Origin: Voacanga thouarsii
Lineage: Eukaryota; Streptophyta; Magnoliopsida; Gentianales; Apocynaceae
DNA: 64,000 bases
Assembly (NCBI GenBank): GCA_026120185.1
Contig: JANUWF010001942.1
Span: 2,666,001 to 2,730,000, forward strand
Direction: 5' to 3'
In this document: in pieces, positions 1 through 11,551 of the stretch
Numbering within the stretch: the first letter of the stretch is position 1
How the letters are laid out: every line of letters begins with the position of its first letter
Position numbers and translations under genes: made by a program
The notes under the pieces: generated by a model
Databases searched by the model: none
The model's input: the letters and a program-made list of their open reading frames with translations, nothing else
Told to the model about the DNA's origin: nothing

Positions 1-575
1 ATTTGCAAATGTCAAGAATCAATTCATCCTCGTCACTCATAGATCCAAAATACTCCAAGAACCTCTTGACGGCCCACCTCCTCAAGTCCTTGGCCATTAA
101 AATCGAACCCATGCCCTTCATCAATGCCGTGAACAAGTAGTTTCCATCAGTTTCTACCTCGTTGCCGTGGCTTAATATGAAAACTAGTGACCTCTTATGG
201 TTTTGCAGATACTTCCACAACACCCCTTTCATTTGTAGCCTCATCAAATGGCTCTTCTGCTACTTCTATAAACCTGAAACGTCATCCCCTAATACCACCA
301 TGGTGACGATCATAGTTAACTGAAAGATGGTGGCAGAGATCTCTGGGGTGGTAGAGAAATTAAGGGGATCAGGCAGTGGCAAGGGTGGGGGCGGTGGTGT
401 TTGAAGGGAAGGCAGAGCAAGAGGAAATGATTTTAGGGGAGAAAAGTGGGAAGGAGATGGGTTTAGGAGTTGAGGAGAGAAGTTTTGATAAGGTGAAAAA
501 GGTGGTTGTTGTGGCTATTGGAGATTGCAGTGAGGTGGAAGAAATTATGAAGCAGGATTTAATGGAGACCACCAT
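1..575 (-). pseudogene. OTU-like cysteine protease pseudogene (runs off left edge)
   Basis: On the minus strand, from about 244 to the window edge, there is an open reading of about 80 codons containing the block HGNEVETDGNYLFTAL. OTU deubiquitinases carry D-G-N-C with the catalytic cysteine at this point; here the codon reads Tyr. Upstream, the frame shifts near 237: RFRFIEVAEEPFDEATNER is read in another frame and follows a stop. Further upstream, from an ATG at 575, is a Ser/Thr-rich, acid-poor N-terminus (MVVSIKSCFIISSTS...) resembling a chloroplast transit peptide, which ends in a stop at 369. I read this as one decayed gene, transit-like exon then OTU-like domain, with frameshifts and a lost catalytic Cys. 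The OTU call rests on one motif; the gene continues outside the window. Confidence 0.45.
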
Positions 576-1178
576 TGCCAGAGACGTTGGTTTTGGAGGA
601 ATTAGTAGGGGGAAAACCCACGATTTTGAAGATAAGTTGGAGCATGCATTTTGGCCAGCAGTTTTTTAGGTTGCGTGCGGAGGATTCCTTTAGTAGGACT
701 TGTGAAAAGTAAAAAATGTCCTTTACTGATGAAAAATGAACAGTATCCATAAAACTCCTTTTTCTTCTCTATAGTGGTGAGGGTGGGGGCAGTGTTGTTT
801 GAAGGGAAGGCAGGAGATGGCAGAGGAGGAGGAAATGATTTTGGGGGAGAAAAGTGGGGAGGAGATGGGTTTAGGAGTTGAGGAGAGAAGTTTTGATAAA
901 GTGAAAGAGGTGGTTGCTGTGGCCATTGGAGATTGTAGTGAGGTGGAAGAAATTATGAAGCAGGATTTAATGGAGACCACCATTGCCAAAGACGTTGGTT
1001 TTGGAGGAATTAGTAGAGGGGAAACCCACAATTTTGAAGATGAGTTGGAGCATGCATTTTGGCCAGCAATTTTTTAGGCTGTGTGCGGAGGATTCCTTTA
1101 GTGGGCCTTGTGAAAAGTAAAAAATGTCCCTTACTGACGAAAAATAAACAGTATCCACAAAACTCCTTTTCTCTCTAT
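383..1178. repeat. Tandem duplication, two ~398-bp units
   Basis: 383-780 and 781-1178 are near-identical direct repeats, differing by scattered substitutions and a small insertion near 812-822. The unit covers the S/T-rich 5' exon of the OTU-like pseudogene on the minus strand. The plus strand of both copies is also open (376-669 and 799-1077; Glu/Gly/Lys-rich). I regard the plus-strand frames as antisense shadows, because the minus-strand reading has transit-peptide composition and leads into a recognisable domain. Confidence 0.75.
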
Positions 1179-1888
1179 AGAGAAGATATCACGACATAAA
1201 CAACACACATCTAATTTAAAATTTATGATTGATACAAATTACTTCTAACTAATTAAGTCATTACCATTCAAATATTACATCACTTTTTATTTATTATTTT
1301 TTTCTTTAAACTTTCTATTTCTGGATTTGAAAGCTCATTCAATTTAATTGAATTAAAGTTATCTCTTTTGTGCATCCCTTTAACAAACTCATGTCAAGCT
1401 TAAAGTTGTATATATATATTTTTTAATCATAGACAACTTTGAGTTCAAACAAAATGCAAAGGAAAGGAGCTTGAAGTTAATCTAAAATGTGACATATAGG
1501 CAAATCTGCTCCGACGTAACACCTCCGTCTAGTAATGAGTAGGAAAAATTTTGCATTAATTAGTTTGGTTTTCTAGTGTTGAGTTGAATTTTTTAAAAAA
1601 ATATATATATGTTAAAAAATCCATTTATTAAAAATTAAATCGATTATTGATTTTTATACCAAAATTGAATCTATATTACTCAACTCAAATTATTTAAAAC
1701 TAAACAAAAACCGAAAGTTAACTAAAGCACACAATTTATCGAAATTGATTAAATATTTAAATATTATTTTATTATTCTTCATTTTTAATAAAATTATCAA
1801 AGAAAATGAACTATGAATTACATAAATATTGACCACAATTTCAATAATACAAATCCTAAACGCACGCGCACATATATGTATGTGTGTG
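1179..1888. other. AT-rich intergenic DNA
   Basis: No gene-like reading or recognised repeat. AT-rich, with poly-T and TA runs near 1415 and 1600. It ends in a short GT-rich stretch (about 1877-1889) immediately before the LTR of element C. Confidence 0.5.
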
Positions 1889-2771
1889 TATTAACTTTGG
1901 ATTGTCAATCTCTTTTGATTTTGTTAAACTTGTTAAAATTATGTCAGTTTGACAAACAATACTGCAAAGAATCTAACAAACACAACAAATTGGTAATGCA
2001 GTTTGGTTGTCAACAAGTCTACGTCTGTGGGTTTTAGACTAGTAAAAAGCTCACTAAAAACTCTAATCAAAGTACAAGGATTACACTTATATCAAGCATC
2101 AGGTGATACCTAGTGGACTTTTGACATAACACAACTTGAGTGTTCGTTTGTCAAACTTACTGAAAAACTTCGCACTGCAACTCAATAGGTTCTCGTTTGA
2201 CCTCGTCTCTCAAATAGAAAGATCAAAGCTTCACATAATATATTTGATTCAAGCTCTCTCGAATAGATGTGAGTAAATGGACAAAAAACAAGTTTGAACC
2301 TCTATTGCAACATAACAAAAAGAAACAACGACACTAAAGATTCCAATAGAACACCATTAGTGAATCAACATGAATCTCAAGTATTCAAACCTCACATGAA
2401 GCTCTTGTGAGAAATTTTCTATTCAATCACCCACAGAAGTCTTCACTTCAGTTGCTTTTATATTATCTAGATCATGTGGTTTTTATTCAATTAGGAAACT
2501 GCTAAACACTTTACCTTTCCTAAATTTTCTGCATTATTTTTTTCACATGTCTTTCCTTTTGCACAGTTCAATCTTCTTGAAATAAGATCTTCCAAAATCT
2601 ATCCTTAGATTCTCACGTGATATTATAGAAATCTTCCTAAGATAGATTTCCAAATATCTTAAAACTAAACCTGCATCAAACATATGCTAAAATAGTTTTC
2701 TACAAGGATTCCATCACCAATCTAGTTTGTTAAAGTCGACAGTTGAAGATGCCATAACAATGACCGTAACA
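1889..2771 (-). repeat. 3' LTR of element C
   Basis: 883 bp. On the minus strand it starts TGTTACGGTCATTG directly after a purine-rich tract (read as CAAAGGGAGAGAT) and ends near AATCCAAAGTTAATA, matching the PBS-proximal end of the upstream copy at 45737. The first bases of the plus-strand left end (TATTAACTTTGG) differ slightly from those of the 5' LTR (TGTTAGGTTTGG). Confidence 0.75.
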
Positions 2772-4048
2772 ATCTCTCCCTTTGACATTGTTTGAAGCAA
2801 AATTAAGAGATCCAAAAGATAGTAATATGCTTGAGAAATTCAAATTCGAATAAAAACATAGCAACAGTATCAGTCGTGCCTAATTACTATTACAGAACTA
2901 GCATCACTCATGAAACATTGTATATAATGTTAACAAAACATGTCAATCAAATTAACCAGCAACAAAACAACAAGCAACCAATAGTAGCACTAGCATACAC
3001 ACACAAACACTCCCTTTTTTTTGTAGCAAACAAATGCTAACTAGGCATTAGATAGAGCATGGATATTTCCTGCAATTGTCGCTAAGCAGCTTGAAAAGCA
3101 CCTAACTTAGTGAGAATGGTGTGAACAGAGGCACCAAGAAGAGCAATTTGTTTGGAGATACTAGTAAGCTATTGATGTATGGAAAGAGTGTCCGTTGAAG
3201 GGATTGGATCAGTAGAAATACATGCCTTAAAATAAATATTACGCACTCTAGAAGAGTAACATGGAGGAGGTGAAGATATAGCTATAGGAATAGAGGTTGA
3301 TGGTTTCTTCACAGATGGCCTAAGAACCTTGATTTTGATCAATTTGTCATTTTTAGATGCCATATAATAGGGGCAGGAACTAAGATATTCTATCAACAAA
3401 CAGGGATAGGAAAGTAGAGTAGTGTTTTGGGCAGTGATATGAGCAAAGTTTGCCACCTGATTGAATATGAGATCACCCAAATTAAACTTCATGCCCTGAC
3501 CCACCTTATAAATCAACATAACCTTGTCTTTAAGCACAATGGAAACATTGTGACTAGGTAATCAATTATAACATGAGATCTTATACAAAGTAAAAAAAGG
3601 CCTGTTAAAGTGGAGGACTTCAAATATCCCTCAGCTAGCCAAGTCTTGACAAGTCTACTAGTTATAGTTTGACACACTATAGCAATATCCACATCCTCAC
3701 CTAAACTAGAGATGTCTTTATCTTAAGGTATGTTAAAAATAGCATAAATGTCCTCAGGACTGAAAGCAATCAAGGATCCACAAATAAAAATAGAATGATA
3801 AAATTTCTTAGAGGTCTCACTTATTGTAGACTTCAGGTTTGCATAGAACTCCTTCACAAAAGCGTCATTGTACACTGTTACAAAGTTAACTAATCCCGTT
3901 AAGCCAGCTTTCTACAGTATCACTTGCAAGTCAAAGGCCTTAAATTTACAAAGTTAATCTTTCTTTCCTCAAGGAAGAAGTTATCTTTAATGATCTTGAA
4001 CTGTTCTTCACTAGGTTTATCATAGAAAAGATAAATATCAAGATTGGT
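2772..4048 (-). pseudogene. Element C post-pol ORF, 3' part (plant-transposon-protein-like)
   Basis: Minus-strand coding debris in several frames. From 4048 downward: an acidic segment ending KPSEEQFKIIKDNF, then VKEFYANLKSTIS, FICGSLIAFSPEDIYAIF, and an ATG frame at 3537-3169 with GMKFNLGDLIFNQVANFA and CLLIEYLSS. This order (REFYANL-like motif, then 'S-ED'-type motif, then a NLG.LIF..V helix) matches what I know as the putative plant transposon protein domain (PF20167-like) seen behind pol in plant retroelements. Stops interrupt it, for example near 3725 and 3910. It is the continuation of the reading at 38321-39191, separated by insertion B. Function of the ORF family is unknown. Confidence 0.6.
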
Positions 4049-5939
4049 TGCGTTGGGATGTATGCCCTCTTAGATTAGGTTTCTGATGTAATTTTGACTT
4101 GTATTAATAAAAGTATTTTTCTTAGAAATTGTTTATGAAATCTTCTTTATATTTGTGCACATTTTTCATTGAAAAAGACCCATTGTATTTAAGTAAATAG
4201 TTCATGTGAATAGAGGTCTTTCACTATAAGGTATGGACCATAGGATACTTAACACATAAACTACTATTCTTAACCGGATGATGAGAATGGGAATCTCATC
4301 ATAGTAAGGTTATTGTATTATGAATTCTAAATAGGGAATGGTTCATCTTTAGCTAATGAGTAGTCTTCTCATTTAATAACACAAACGTATTTCGAATACG
4401 TAGAATATGACCTGTAGTAGTGGTTTCTAAAAGTACTATGTGATAGAAACCTAAACTATTACTCTACAGTGTGGGCTTGTACTCTATAGCTTTAGTATAA
4501 ATTAGTAGTCTGACGAAGTTAGAAGCGGATGCTTTGATATACTATAGTTGATGTTCTTTAGAAGGATAAATATACTTGTATGTTGGGTATATGTAATTAG
4601 TTAGTCAAGACAGACTTGTACAAGATAGTGTCTACACTATATCGTTTCTTTTGGTTGTTCGAGTGATTTAATTATCTAGGGTCTTAGGGAATATGACTTG
4701 GATATTGGTTTTAGGGTAACTTCCATAGAAAGTGAAAATATTCTAAGAAGTCGTAGATCATTGGACTAAAAATCTAAGGATAATAGATATCTTTTAAAGA
4801 GGTATTAGTACACTCTTTCCTCTTTAAATGCACGACGGTATGTAGAGGGGTATTTTAGTCATTTTACCTGTAAATCGAAGACATAGCTAATGCAACATTA
4901 TTTTTGGGGTCAATATTTCCTTATAGTGATATTAGAAAATATTTAAAATGTAAAATACAACTATTTATATAGTAAGAGTATTTTAGTCATTTTAGTAACC
5001 AAGACGATGTATCTTTTTGGTCCTCAGAATAGCCCGTAAATTCTAATTACTTTTAGGTCGAGGAAATGGTCACAATAAAAAAATTTATTTTATTCAGAAA
5101 GTTTAATTTATTTTTGGATTAGAATAAAATAAAGGAACAAAAAAATTAATTTTATTATCTAGTTTAATTAGTTAACTAAATTATTTAGGGCCTAAGCCCA
5201 GATTGAATAATTAGAAAAATTTATCTAGCCTTAAATTAGTTAATAAAAGGCTTAAATAATTATTTTAGTTCATTTAGGCTCATTAATTATTTATTGAGTT
5301 ATTTTAATAGGTCTAAAAAATAAATAATTAATGGTTATTATTTTGGGCTCATTAGGTCCAAGAAAAATAATAAATTAATTTTGGCCTAATAGCCTAGACT
5401 AAAGAGTTATTTTGATTCATGAAACAGAAAAGTTAAGGCTTAGCCAAACCTCTTATATTGATAGCCTTCGCATGTTTTGAAATATTAAAACACCGGGGTT
5501 TTGGCTATCAGAAAACGTAACTAGTCGTGGGTCTCTACTAGAAAAAAAACACAGAGCACACAAAAGACACAACCCTCTTCTCCTCTCACTCTTATGCGCC
5601 TCCTTTTCCCTCTTGTTTGTCTTCTTAATTTTGCTAATTAATAGTAAAGAATCAAGAAGTGCCATTCGGGCCTAAGTTGTTTCACCAACATAGATTGGGT
5701 AGTGGAATATTCTAAGAAGCACAGGCTTCACGTTCATGCCCCGAATGAGTAGGCGGATTGTTGGTTTTCAACTAGAATCATTGTTGAGACAAGAAGCCAT
5801 TCCAGGTGGTTTACTCTTCTTCTCAACCAAACAGACTAAAGACACAAGGTATTATTTTTTTTTGTCTCCGTTGTGCTGCATCTGGTATTTTTCTGGTTTT
5901 GTTCATTGTTTGCATGGCCTCTGTTCCTTGTTCAAAACA
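4049..5939 (+). repeat. 5' LTR of element B
   Basis: About 1.89 kb, begins TGCGTTGGGATGTATGCCC and ends TTCAAAACA just before the PBS. It matches 36482-38320 throughout, for example ATTAATAAAAGTATTTTT at 4103 and 36534. It carries an AT-rich middle with repeated TTAGGCT/AATAATTAATT segments. The minus-strand ORF at 5453-5665 inside it is a shadow. Confidence 0.8.
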
Positions 5940-5944
5940 TCAAG

Positions 5945-5955
5945 TGGTATCAGAG
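5945..5955 (+). other. Primer-binding site of element B (tRNA-iMet type)
   Basis: TGGTATCAGAG lies five bases after the 5' LTR end. It is the standard complement of the initiator methionine tRNA 3' end used by plant Copia elements to prime reverse transcription. Confidence 0.8.
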
Positions 5956-7730
5956 ACAAATGCTTTGAAAGGCTTAAGATTGATGTATGCTAATTAATAA
6001 AATTGGCAAGACTAATTTTGATTAATACTATGAGATCCTTCGCTGTTTTTGGTATAGGTAGTTTTGTTTGTAAACCTCGCGGTTGAGGTATTGGAACGTT
6101 GCAAAAAAAAATTTAATGCTTTGGCTAGCTTTCGTGTAAACCTGATTTGAAAGGATATAGGCGGATGTGGTGCTTGTTTTTGTTGAAAAAATGTAACAGT
6201 CTACCTAGATGGATCACGGAGGAAGTTGCAGTGTTCTTGGAAAAAAAGCGCAGAAGAAACAGTGGAAAAAAAAGGATCACGGAAGAAAATGATTAGCTGA
6301 GTCGAGCCGAGCCGCAGCTCGGTCATGCCTAGAGCCAAGGTAATGCCTAGGCTAGCTGCGGCTTGCACCCGTAGCTGGGCTTAACGTGCCTCGGCTCAGT
6401 CGTTGAATGCCCAGGATGAGCGGGGCAAATTAGTGGGTCATGGGCACCCGCTCGCAGACCATGGCTTGAGCCATGGGCCATGACCCTATACAGCGGGTGC
6501 ACAAGACCAGAGAAAAAACTTAAAAAATATATATTTTTTCCCTTGTAATTTTTGGATTTTTTTCTTTTTTAGTTTTTGGTCCTATATCAGGCAAAGTTAT
6601 TATTTTTGCAATAGTTAATATTTTTTGAATATTTTGCATGAAAAATAATAGCAAAGGATCTTAGGATTAAACAAGATCATTAATTAATTTAATTAATGTG
6701 TTGAATTTTATTATTTGGGTACTTAGGATTAAAAATAGAAAAGTATGAAAACATTTACAGTTTTCTAGCATGCTATTTATTTTATATCCTATATGCATGT
6801 TTTCTCAAAGACCAAAGTCTTTGGGAATTTTATTCGACAAGAAAAAAATATATATTTTTTAGTTAAATGGTTATTTTAACTTAAACAAAAATTAATCCTT
6901 GGTTATTTTCTTAAATGTTTTTTTACCCTTGACATAGAAAATATTTTGAATCTAGAAATTTTTGTAAGTTAAAATAGAAAGCCATTTTAATTCATTTTAG
7001 GAAAAGAAAATTTTATTTTTGTCAAATAAAACCTTGAGATCAAAATCTCTAGGAAATTTCAAATGGAAAAATTTTGAAATTGTTAAGTTTTTAACTTAAA
7101 TAAAATTAATTCATGAGGAAAAAAATCTCAAAGGGTATAAACATTGACATAGAAATTTTTTATGGATTTAGATATTTTATTTTAAGAGAACTTAATTGAA
7201 AATTATCAAATGATATTTTTTCAAAAAAACCCTTATTTAAAAAAACTAAGTGGGAAAGGGGCTCCAATTACCCCACGATTTTCATCACGATCCTCATTAG
7301 AGATCGTGAGTCTCCTCGAATCACCCTGGGAGAGAACCTGTATATGATGGAGATACCACAAGGATCTAAAACTAATGAAATGGTGTAATTAATAACTCAG
7401 AACACGTACTATGATCGATCAGCTTATGTTGGAGGTTATAGTGTGATGTATGTCCATAGAAAATGAGAAGAAACGGCCATCCCTTCAATGGAGTTATCTT
7501 CTAGATCATTACCTAGAAGGAAAATTAATTTGTGGTGGTTAACACACTTAGTTTAGGAAACTATTAATCTTCTCAAGAAGTTATGTCAGTTTTTCTGAGA
7601 GCTAAATTAATTATGTTAAAGATAACAGTAATGGGATTAGTTATTATTAGTTTAATATGATGATAAAGTGCATAAAATTATTTTATTTTCACAATACTGA
7701 GAATTTCTTTTATTTTTCAAAATTTCAGAA
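5956..7730 (+). other. Untranslated leader of element B with GC-rich hairpin block
   Basis: No convincing ORF. 6290-6510 is strikingly GC-rich against AT-rich surroundings and contains nested inverted repeats: GGGTCATGG (6435) with CCATGACCC (6478), CCATGGC (6459) with GCCATGG (6470), and GCACCCGCT (6444) with AGCGGGTGC (6492). The rest is AT-rich. A structured leader could serve packaging or translation, but that is inference. Confidence 0.55.
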
Positions 7731-8520
7731 ATGATTGGTGGAGGTTCTTTTAGTCCCTTAGTTGTTATTCTCCACGAAAATAAGCTAACGGGTCCAAACT
7801 ATGTAGATTGAAGAATAAACCTAGACATAATACTTACAACCGAGGAGTATAAATATGTCATTTACGAGACCTACCTAGTGATAGGGGATGGTTCCATCGC
7901 TGAGGAGCGTGAGACTGAAAAGGCATAGAAAAAGGCTAATGAGATGGCCCGATACTGCATGCTAGCCTCCATGTTGAATGTGCTTCAATCCAATCATGAG
8001 CACATGACAACTGCATATGATATAAGTACATCATTAGCCACAATGTTCGTGGATAAGAGCTAGTTCGCAAGACAGGAGGCTTTTCGAACAATAATAAACA
8101 CCAAGATGGCTGAGGGAGCATTAGTCAGAGAGCATATACTCAAAAAGATTGCTGCTTTCAAAGAAACAGAAGTCTTGGGGACTGTCATTGACCCCGAGAG
8201 CCAAGTTGACATGGTTCTCGAATTTTTGCCGAGCTCATTCACTCAGTTCAAGTTGAGTTACAACACAAACAAGTTAAACATGGGTTTAACGGAGTTGATG
8301 AAAGAGCTCCAAGTGGCAGAGAAGGTCATGAAACAATAAGCTAGAGCTATGATGGCCTCTTCTTCGAGAACTGGGCCCAAGCCTAAAAGTTCAAAAAGAA
8401 GAAGAGGAATGCAGTGACCAGCCCAAGTCCCAACCCAAAGATAAACCCAAGGGCAAATGTTTCAAATATGGGAAGAATGGACACTAAAAAATAAAGTGTC
8501 TAGATCTTCATGCCAAGAAA
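7731..8520 (+). pseudogene. Element B gag remnant
   Basis: ATG at 7731. Copia gag features read through several stops: LHENKLTGPNYVD near the N-terminus, EEYKYVIYE, ANEMARYCMLASMLNVLQS, then an open stretch 8106-8339 with MAEGALVREHILKKI and SQVDMVLEFLPSSFTQFKL. A zinc-knuckle-like CFKYGKNGH...C follows at about 8460, with the second Cys replaced by Tyr and a stop in the knuckle. Stops also at about 7810, 7927, 8062 and 8339. Gag packages element RNA; this copy cannot make an intact product. Confidence 0.75.
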
Positions 8521-8540
8521 AACCTCACAATTAATGTTTT

Positions 8541-8864
8541 CTATCTGGAGTCTATATCAATAGTTGAATCAACTTTCACTTGGATTGTTGATTTAGGAGT
8601 CATTGATCATATATGTAACTCTTTGCAAGGGTTTAGGAAGATTAGATGACTCCAGAAAAGTGAACATAGACTACGTGTGGGAGCCCTTGCAGTGGGAGAA
8701 CTAGAATTTACTTTTGATTGTAATAGAATAGTTGTTTTGAATGATGTTTTATTTGTTCCTAATTTTAGATAGAATTTGGTTGTAGTTGCAAAACTAATAA
8801 ATCAAGGATGTTCTATTTCTTTCCATTCTGGTATAACTATCAATAGAAATTGAGAAGTAATATG
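8541..8864 (+). pseudogene. Element B protease / pre-integrase, 5' part
   Basis: Contains TWIVDLGVIDHICNS, corresponding to the Copia aspartic protease WIVDSGATDHVCNS-type active site, with the catalytic DSG read as DLG. Then VLNDVLFVPNF and NLVVVAKLINQGCSISFHSG, the usual segment before the integrase. The reading resumes at 10548 (TRHMYGNIFFINLINNQ) after the solo LTR and one copy of its TSD, so the LTR insertion is clean. Confidence 0.75.
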
Positions 8865-10547
8865 TGTTGGGTATCTCACACATATCATATATGGCGCAGT
8901 GGAAGAATAAGAATGAGATACCAACCTAGGATCCGCATATGTATGGAAAATAAGACATATAGAGAACAAAAGTAACAACATTTTACCTTTCTTTGATCAT
9001 GTGGAAAACAAAATTTTTCCTTCTTCAAGTTGAAGCGCGATTCAGCAATCCTTTTGATCAAATACCACGAGAGTTGAACGTCCAACCACTATAATCACAA
9101 CGTATGATTATCTCAAATAGAAATCCACACAAAGGATAAACTCAAGCACCAAAATTTCTTGTGCTAGTAGAAAAACAATGGCGGCTAGGGTTTGTTCTTC
9201 TTCAAAAGAAGGATGAGAGAGAGAGAAGAGAAGAGGTTTTGGAAGCCCTTGTTTTCATGTTTATTGCTCTCACACCTTAGGGTTTTGTGCATATCCTATA
9301 TGTCACGAAAAGAATTACCAAAATTGAGAATTCTAAAAGAATTAGAATTCCCTAATTGTAATTGGAATTATCAAGTTTTCATAATTATAATTTGGCCATA
9401 ACTTCTCTTTCTCGCAATTAACCCCACTATATTAACAAATAACATCTTGAGTATATAATCCTCTATTGTGTGTGACTTATTAGGTTTCCCAGTCAATTGG
9501 TAGTAAACATGAATTAATCCAAGTGTCTTTGAGATTAATAATCCATAATTAATTAGAATTGATCCTATTAATTCTAATCAGGATTGGTTTATTAATTTAT
9601 CAATTAATTAACCCATATTCTCAGATCATGAGCGGTATCTAGCAACACATCATGACCACCCAAGAGTCCAGGAAGTCAAGTGGCTTGACATGAACCCTTC
9701 AATAACAAATTACAGTGCAGTTAACTCCTTTTACCATACAATATCTTATTTGGTTTAGAGTATAAAATTAATGCAAACTCCCTCCAGAATTAATTCGGGC
9801 CTGAATACAATAGTACTTGTATTAGGAACCCACTACTATAGATGTGTATCAATTGGAATTATTTCTAATACACAATCGCCTTGGCCAAGGGCTTCTTGAA
9901 CAATAATTCCTACAAGTGGCCGTGAGATATTCGCCCCTACTATTATGAGTGGTGAATCCTTTATTGACCTTCTCAACTACTTTCGTTTACCTCACAATGT
10001 ACCCAATATCCATCCCATAGATGGCCCTCAATCTGGCTCTAGAGATTGGAATCAAAACATAAAGCTCAACAAACAAAGTACTTTGGAAATCTCAAGTCTA
10101 AGGATACTTGCACGTTTGCTATATTGAGGCACTAAATAGTTATCCATGTGATTATGTCACAGCTTAGGTCATCCAATGAACTTGTTCTATTAACAAGCAT
10201 CCATGTGTCAACTTTGAATATCTTAATACTCACGTATATGAAAACCACCGCCTGATCAAATCAGAAAGTCTAACACATGTTAGTCTTATCGCATTAATGA
10301 TATCTTGTCTCATTAATACTATAACTAAGGACTATTTAAGTACTAACACTATACAGTGTAGTAGGAATCTCATATCATGATCTCTGTCATGATTTCCTTA
10401 ACACAGTGTTGTACTAGGGATTTTATCTAACAGTTATTTTACACAAAAGTAAACAAAAAAAACTGTGAGATAAATAATGTCTTTTATTAAAACAAAATGT
10501 GTCATATACAATGTATAAGTGATTACTTCTAAGGCATAACACTAACA
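8865..10547 (-). mobile_element. Solo LTR in element B, TSD ATATG
   Basis: 1,683 bp with termini TGTTGG...CTAACA (TGTT/AACA inverted ends) and perfect 5-bp flanking duplications ATATG at 8860-8864 and 10548-10552. No internal coding. The minus-strand start (TGTTAGTGTTATGCC) resembles the usual plant Copia LTR start, so minus orientation is likely. The small ORFs inside are shadows. It arose by insertion followed by LTR-LTR recombination. Confidence 0.85.
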
Positions 10548-10626
10548 ATATGTACTAGGCACATGTATGGAAATATATTCTTCATTAATCTTATTAACAA
10601 TCAATTGAATAACACTCAATCTGAAC
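10548..10626 (+). pseudogene. Element B pol sliver between solo LTR and element D
   Basis: 79 bases of pre-integrase coding (GNIFFINLINNQLNNTQSEL) left between two insertions. It ends with TGAAC, the TSD of element D. The reading continues after D at 33803. Confidence 0.65.
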
Positions 10627-11547
10627 TGTTAGCCCTGAGGGCTTTCTTCTATATTTTGATTTATGACAAACGTTGATATGGACTAACTTGTCAATTTATT
10701 GTGATAGGACATGTTTGACCTTTTATTCTTCAAAAGTCTTTAGATAAGAATTGTTGACAACTCCTTCATCACTAATTTCAAGATTAGAAGATCAAAATGA
10801 GAAAATTAAAATATGAGGAGTTATATATCAAGGAAGCTCTTTATGAAGAATGATAGACTAGGAAGTATTATTAAGATATATTTATTAATTCCTATATCTT
10901 CGTATCTTTTGATTCATTTGACTTTACCTTGAAGCTTCAATTGAGATGTTTTCAAAGTTTTTGAAATTCACAGAATTTTGGATGGAACAGTTTAAGTCCA
11001 AAAGGTTCATCCAAAATTTTATAAACTGGGTTGAAAATTTTCTGTCAGGAATGTGCCATTTTGGACTTATCTTTTGGATGCATCTTCATCCAAAACTTGA
11101 GTCCAAAACTCGGATGAGTTTAAACAGAAAATTTATAACTGTTTTTTTATGACCGTTGGCACTCCACTTTTTGGCTCTATAAATAGCCCTTAAAGCAAGA
11201 TTAGACACAAGATTTTTGAAACATCTATCTTAGAAATATTATTGCTCAATATTTTCAAAAAACTCCTTTTATCTAGCTTCAAAGTGAGTTCATTGTGTAT
11301 CAATAAAACTATTTGTGCCTTGTATCCGAGAGAACATCTGCTCAAGTAAGTGAGCTTATCTCTATTCTATTGATATTCTAATCTCTGTTGTATTGCAAGG
11401 TTGTGGTGTTAAACCTATAGGGGTGAGCCTTATGTTGATTTATATTCAAGGTTGTGTGGTAAAACCTATTGGGGTGATCCTTGTTTTGTGGTTGTATTAA
11501 GATTATGGTGTAAAACTTAGTAAGGTGATCCTGGATGTATTTGCGTA
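10627..11547 (+). repeat. 5' LTR of element D (3' end truncated)
   Basis: Starts TGTTAGCCCTGAGGGC, as the 3' copy at 32419 does (TGTTAGCCCTGAGGAC). Similarity stops at GCGTAAC (11547). The remaining ~390 bp of LTR seen at 33422-33797, the PBS and the gag start are missing, so a deletion joins the LTR to gag. It ends in three ~51-bp tandem units (11396-11547), whereas the 3' LTR has about five. Confidence 0.85.
11178..11185 (+). promoter_or_regulatory. TATA box in D 5' LTR
   Basis: TATAAATA within GGCTCTATAAATAGCCC. The same sequence is conserved in the 3' LTR at 32955-32962. Its position inside the LTR fits a retrotransposon promoter. Confidence 0.65.
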
Positions 11548-11551
11548 ACGG

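Noticed and set aside
376..1077. Two plus-strand Glu/Gly-rich ORFs as paralogous genes
   Set aside because: They are antisense to a S/T-rich reading that leads into an OTU-like domain, and they duplicate only because the DNA is tandemly repeated.
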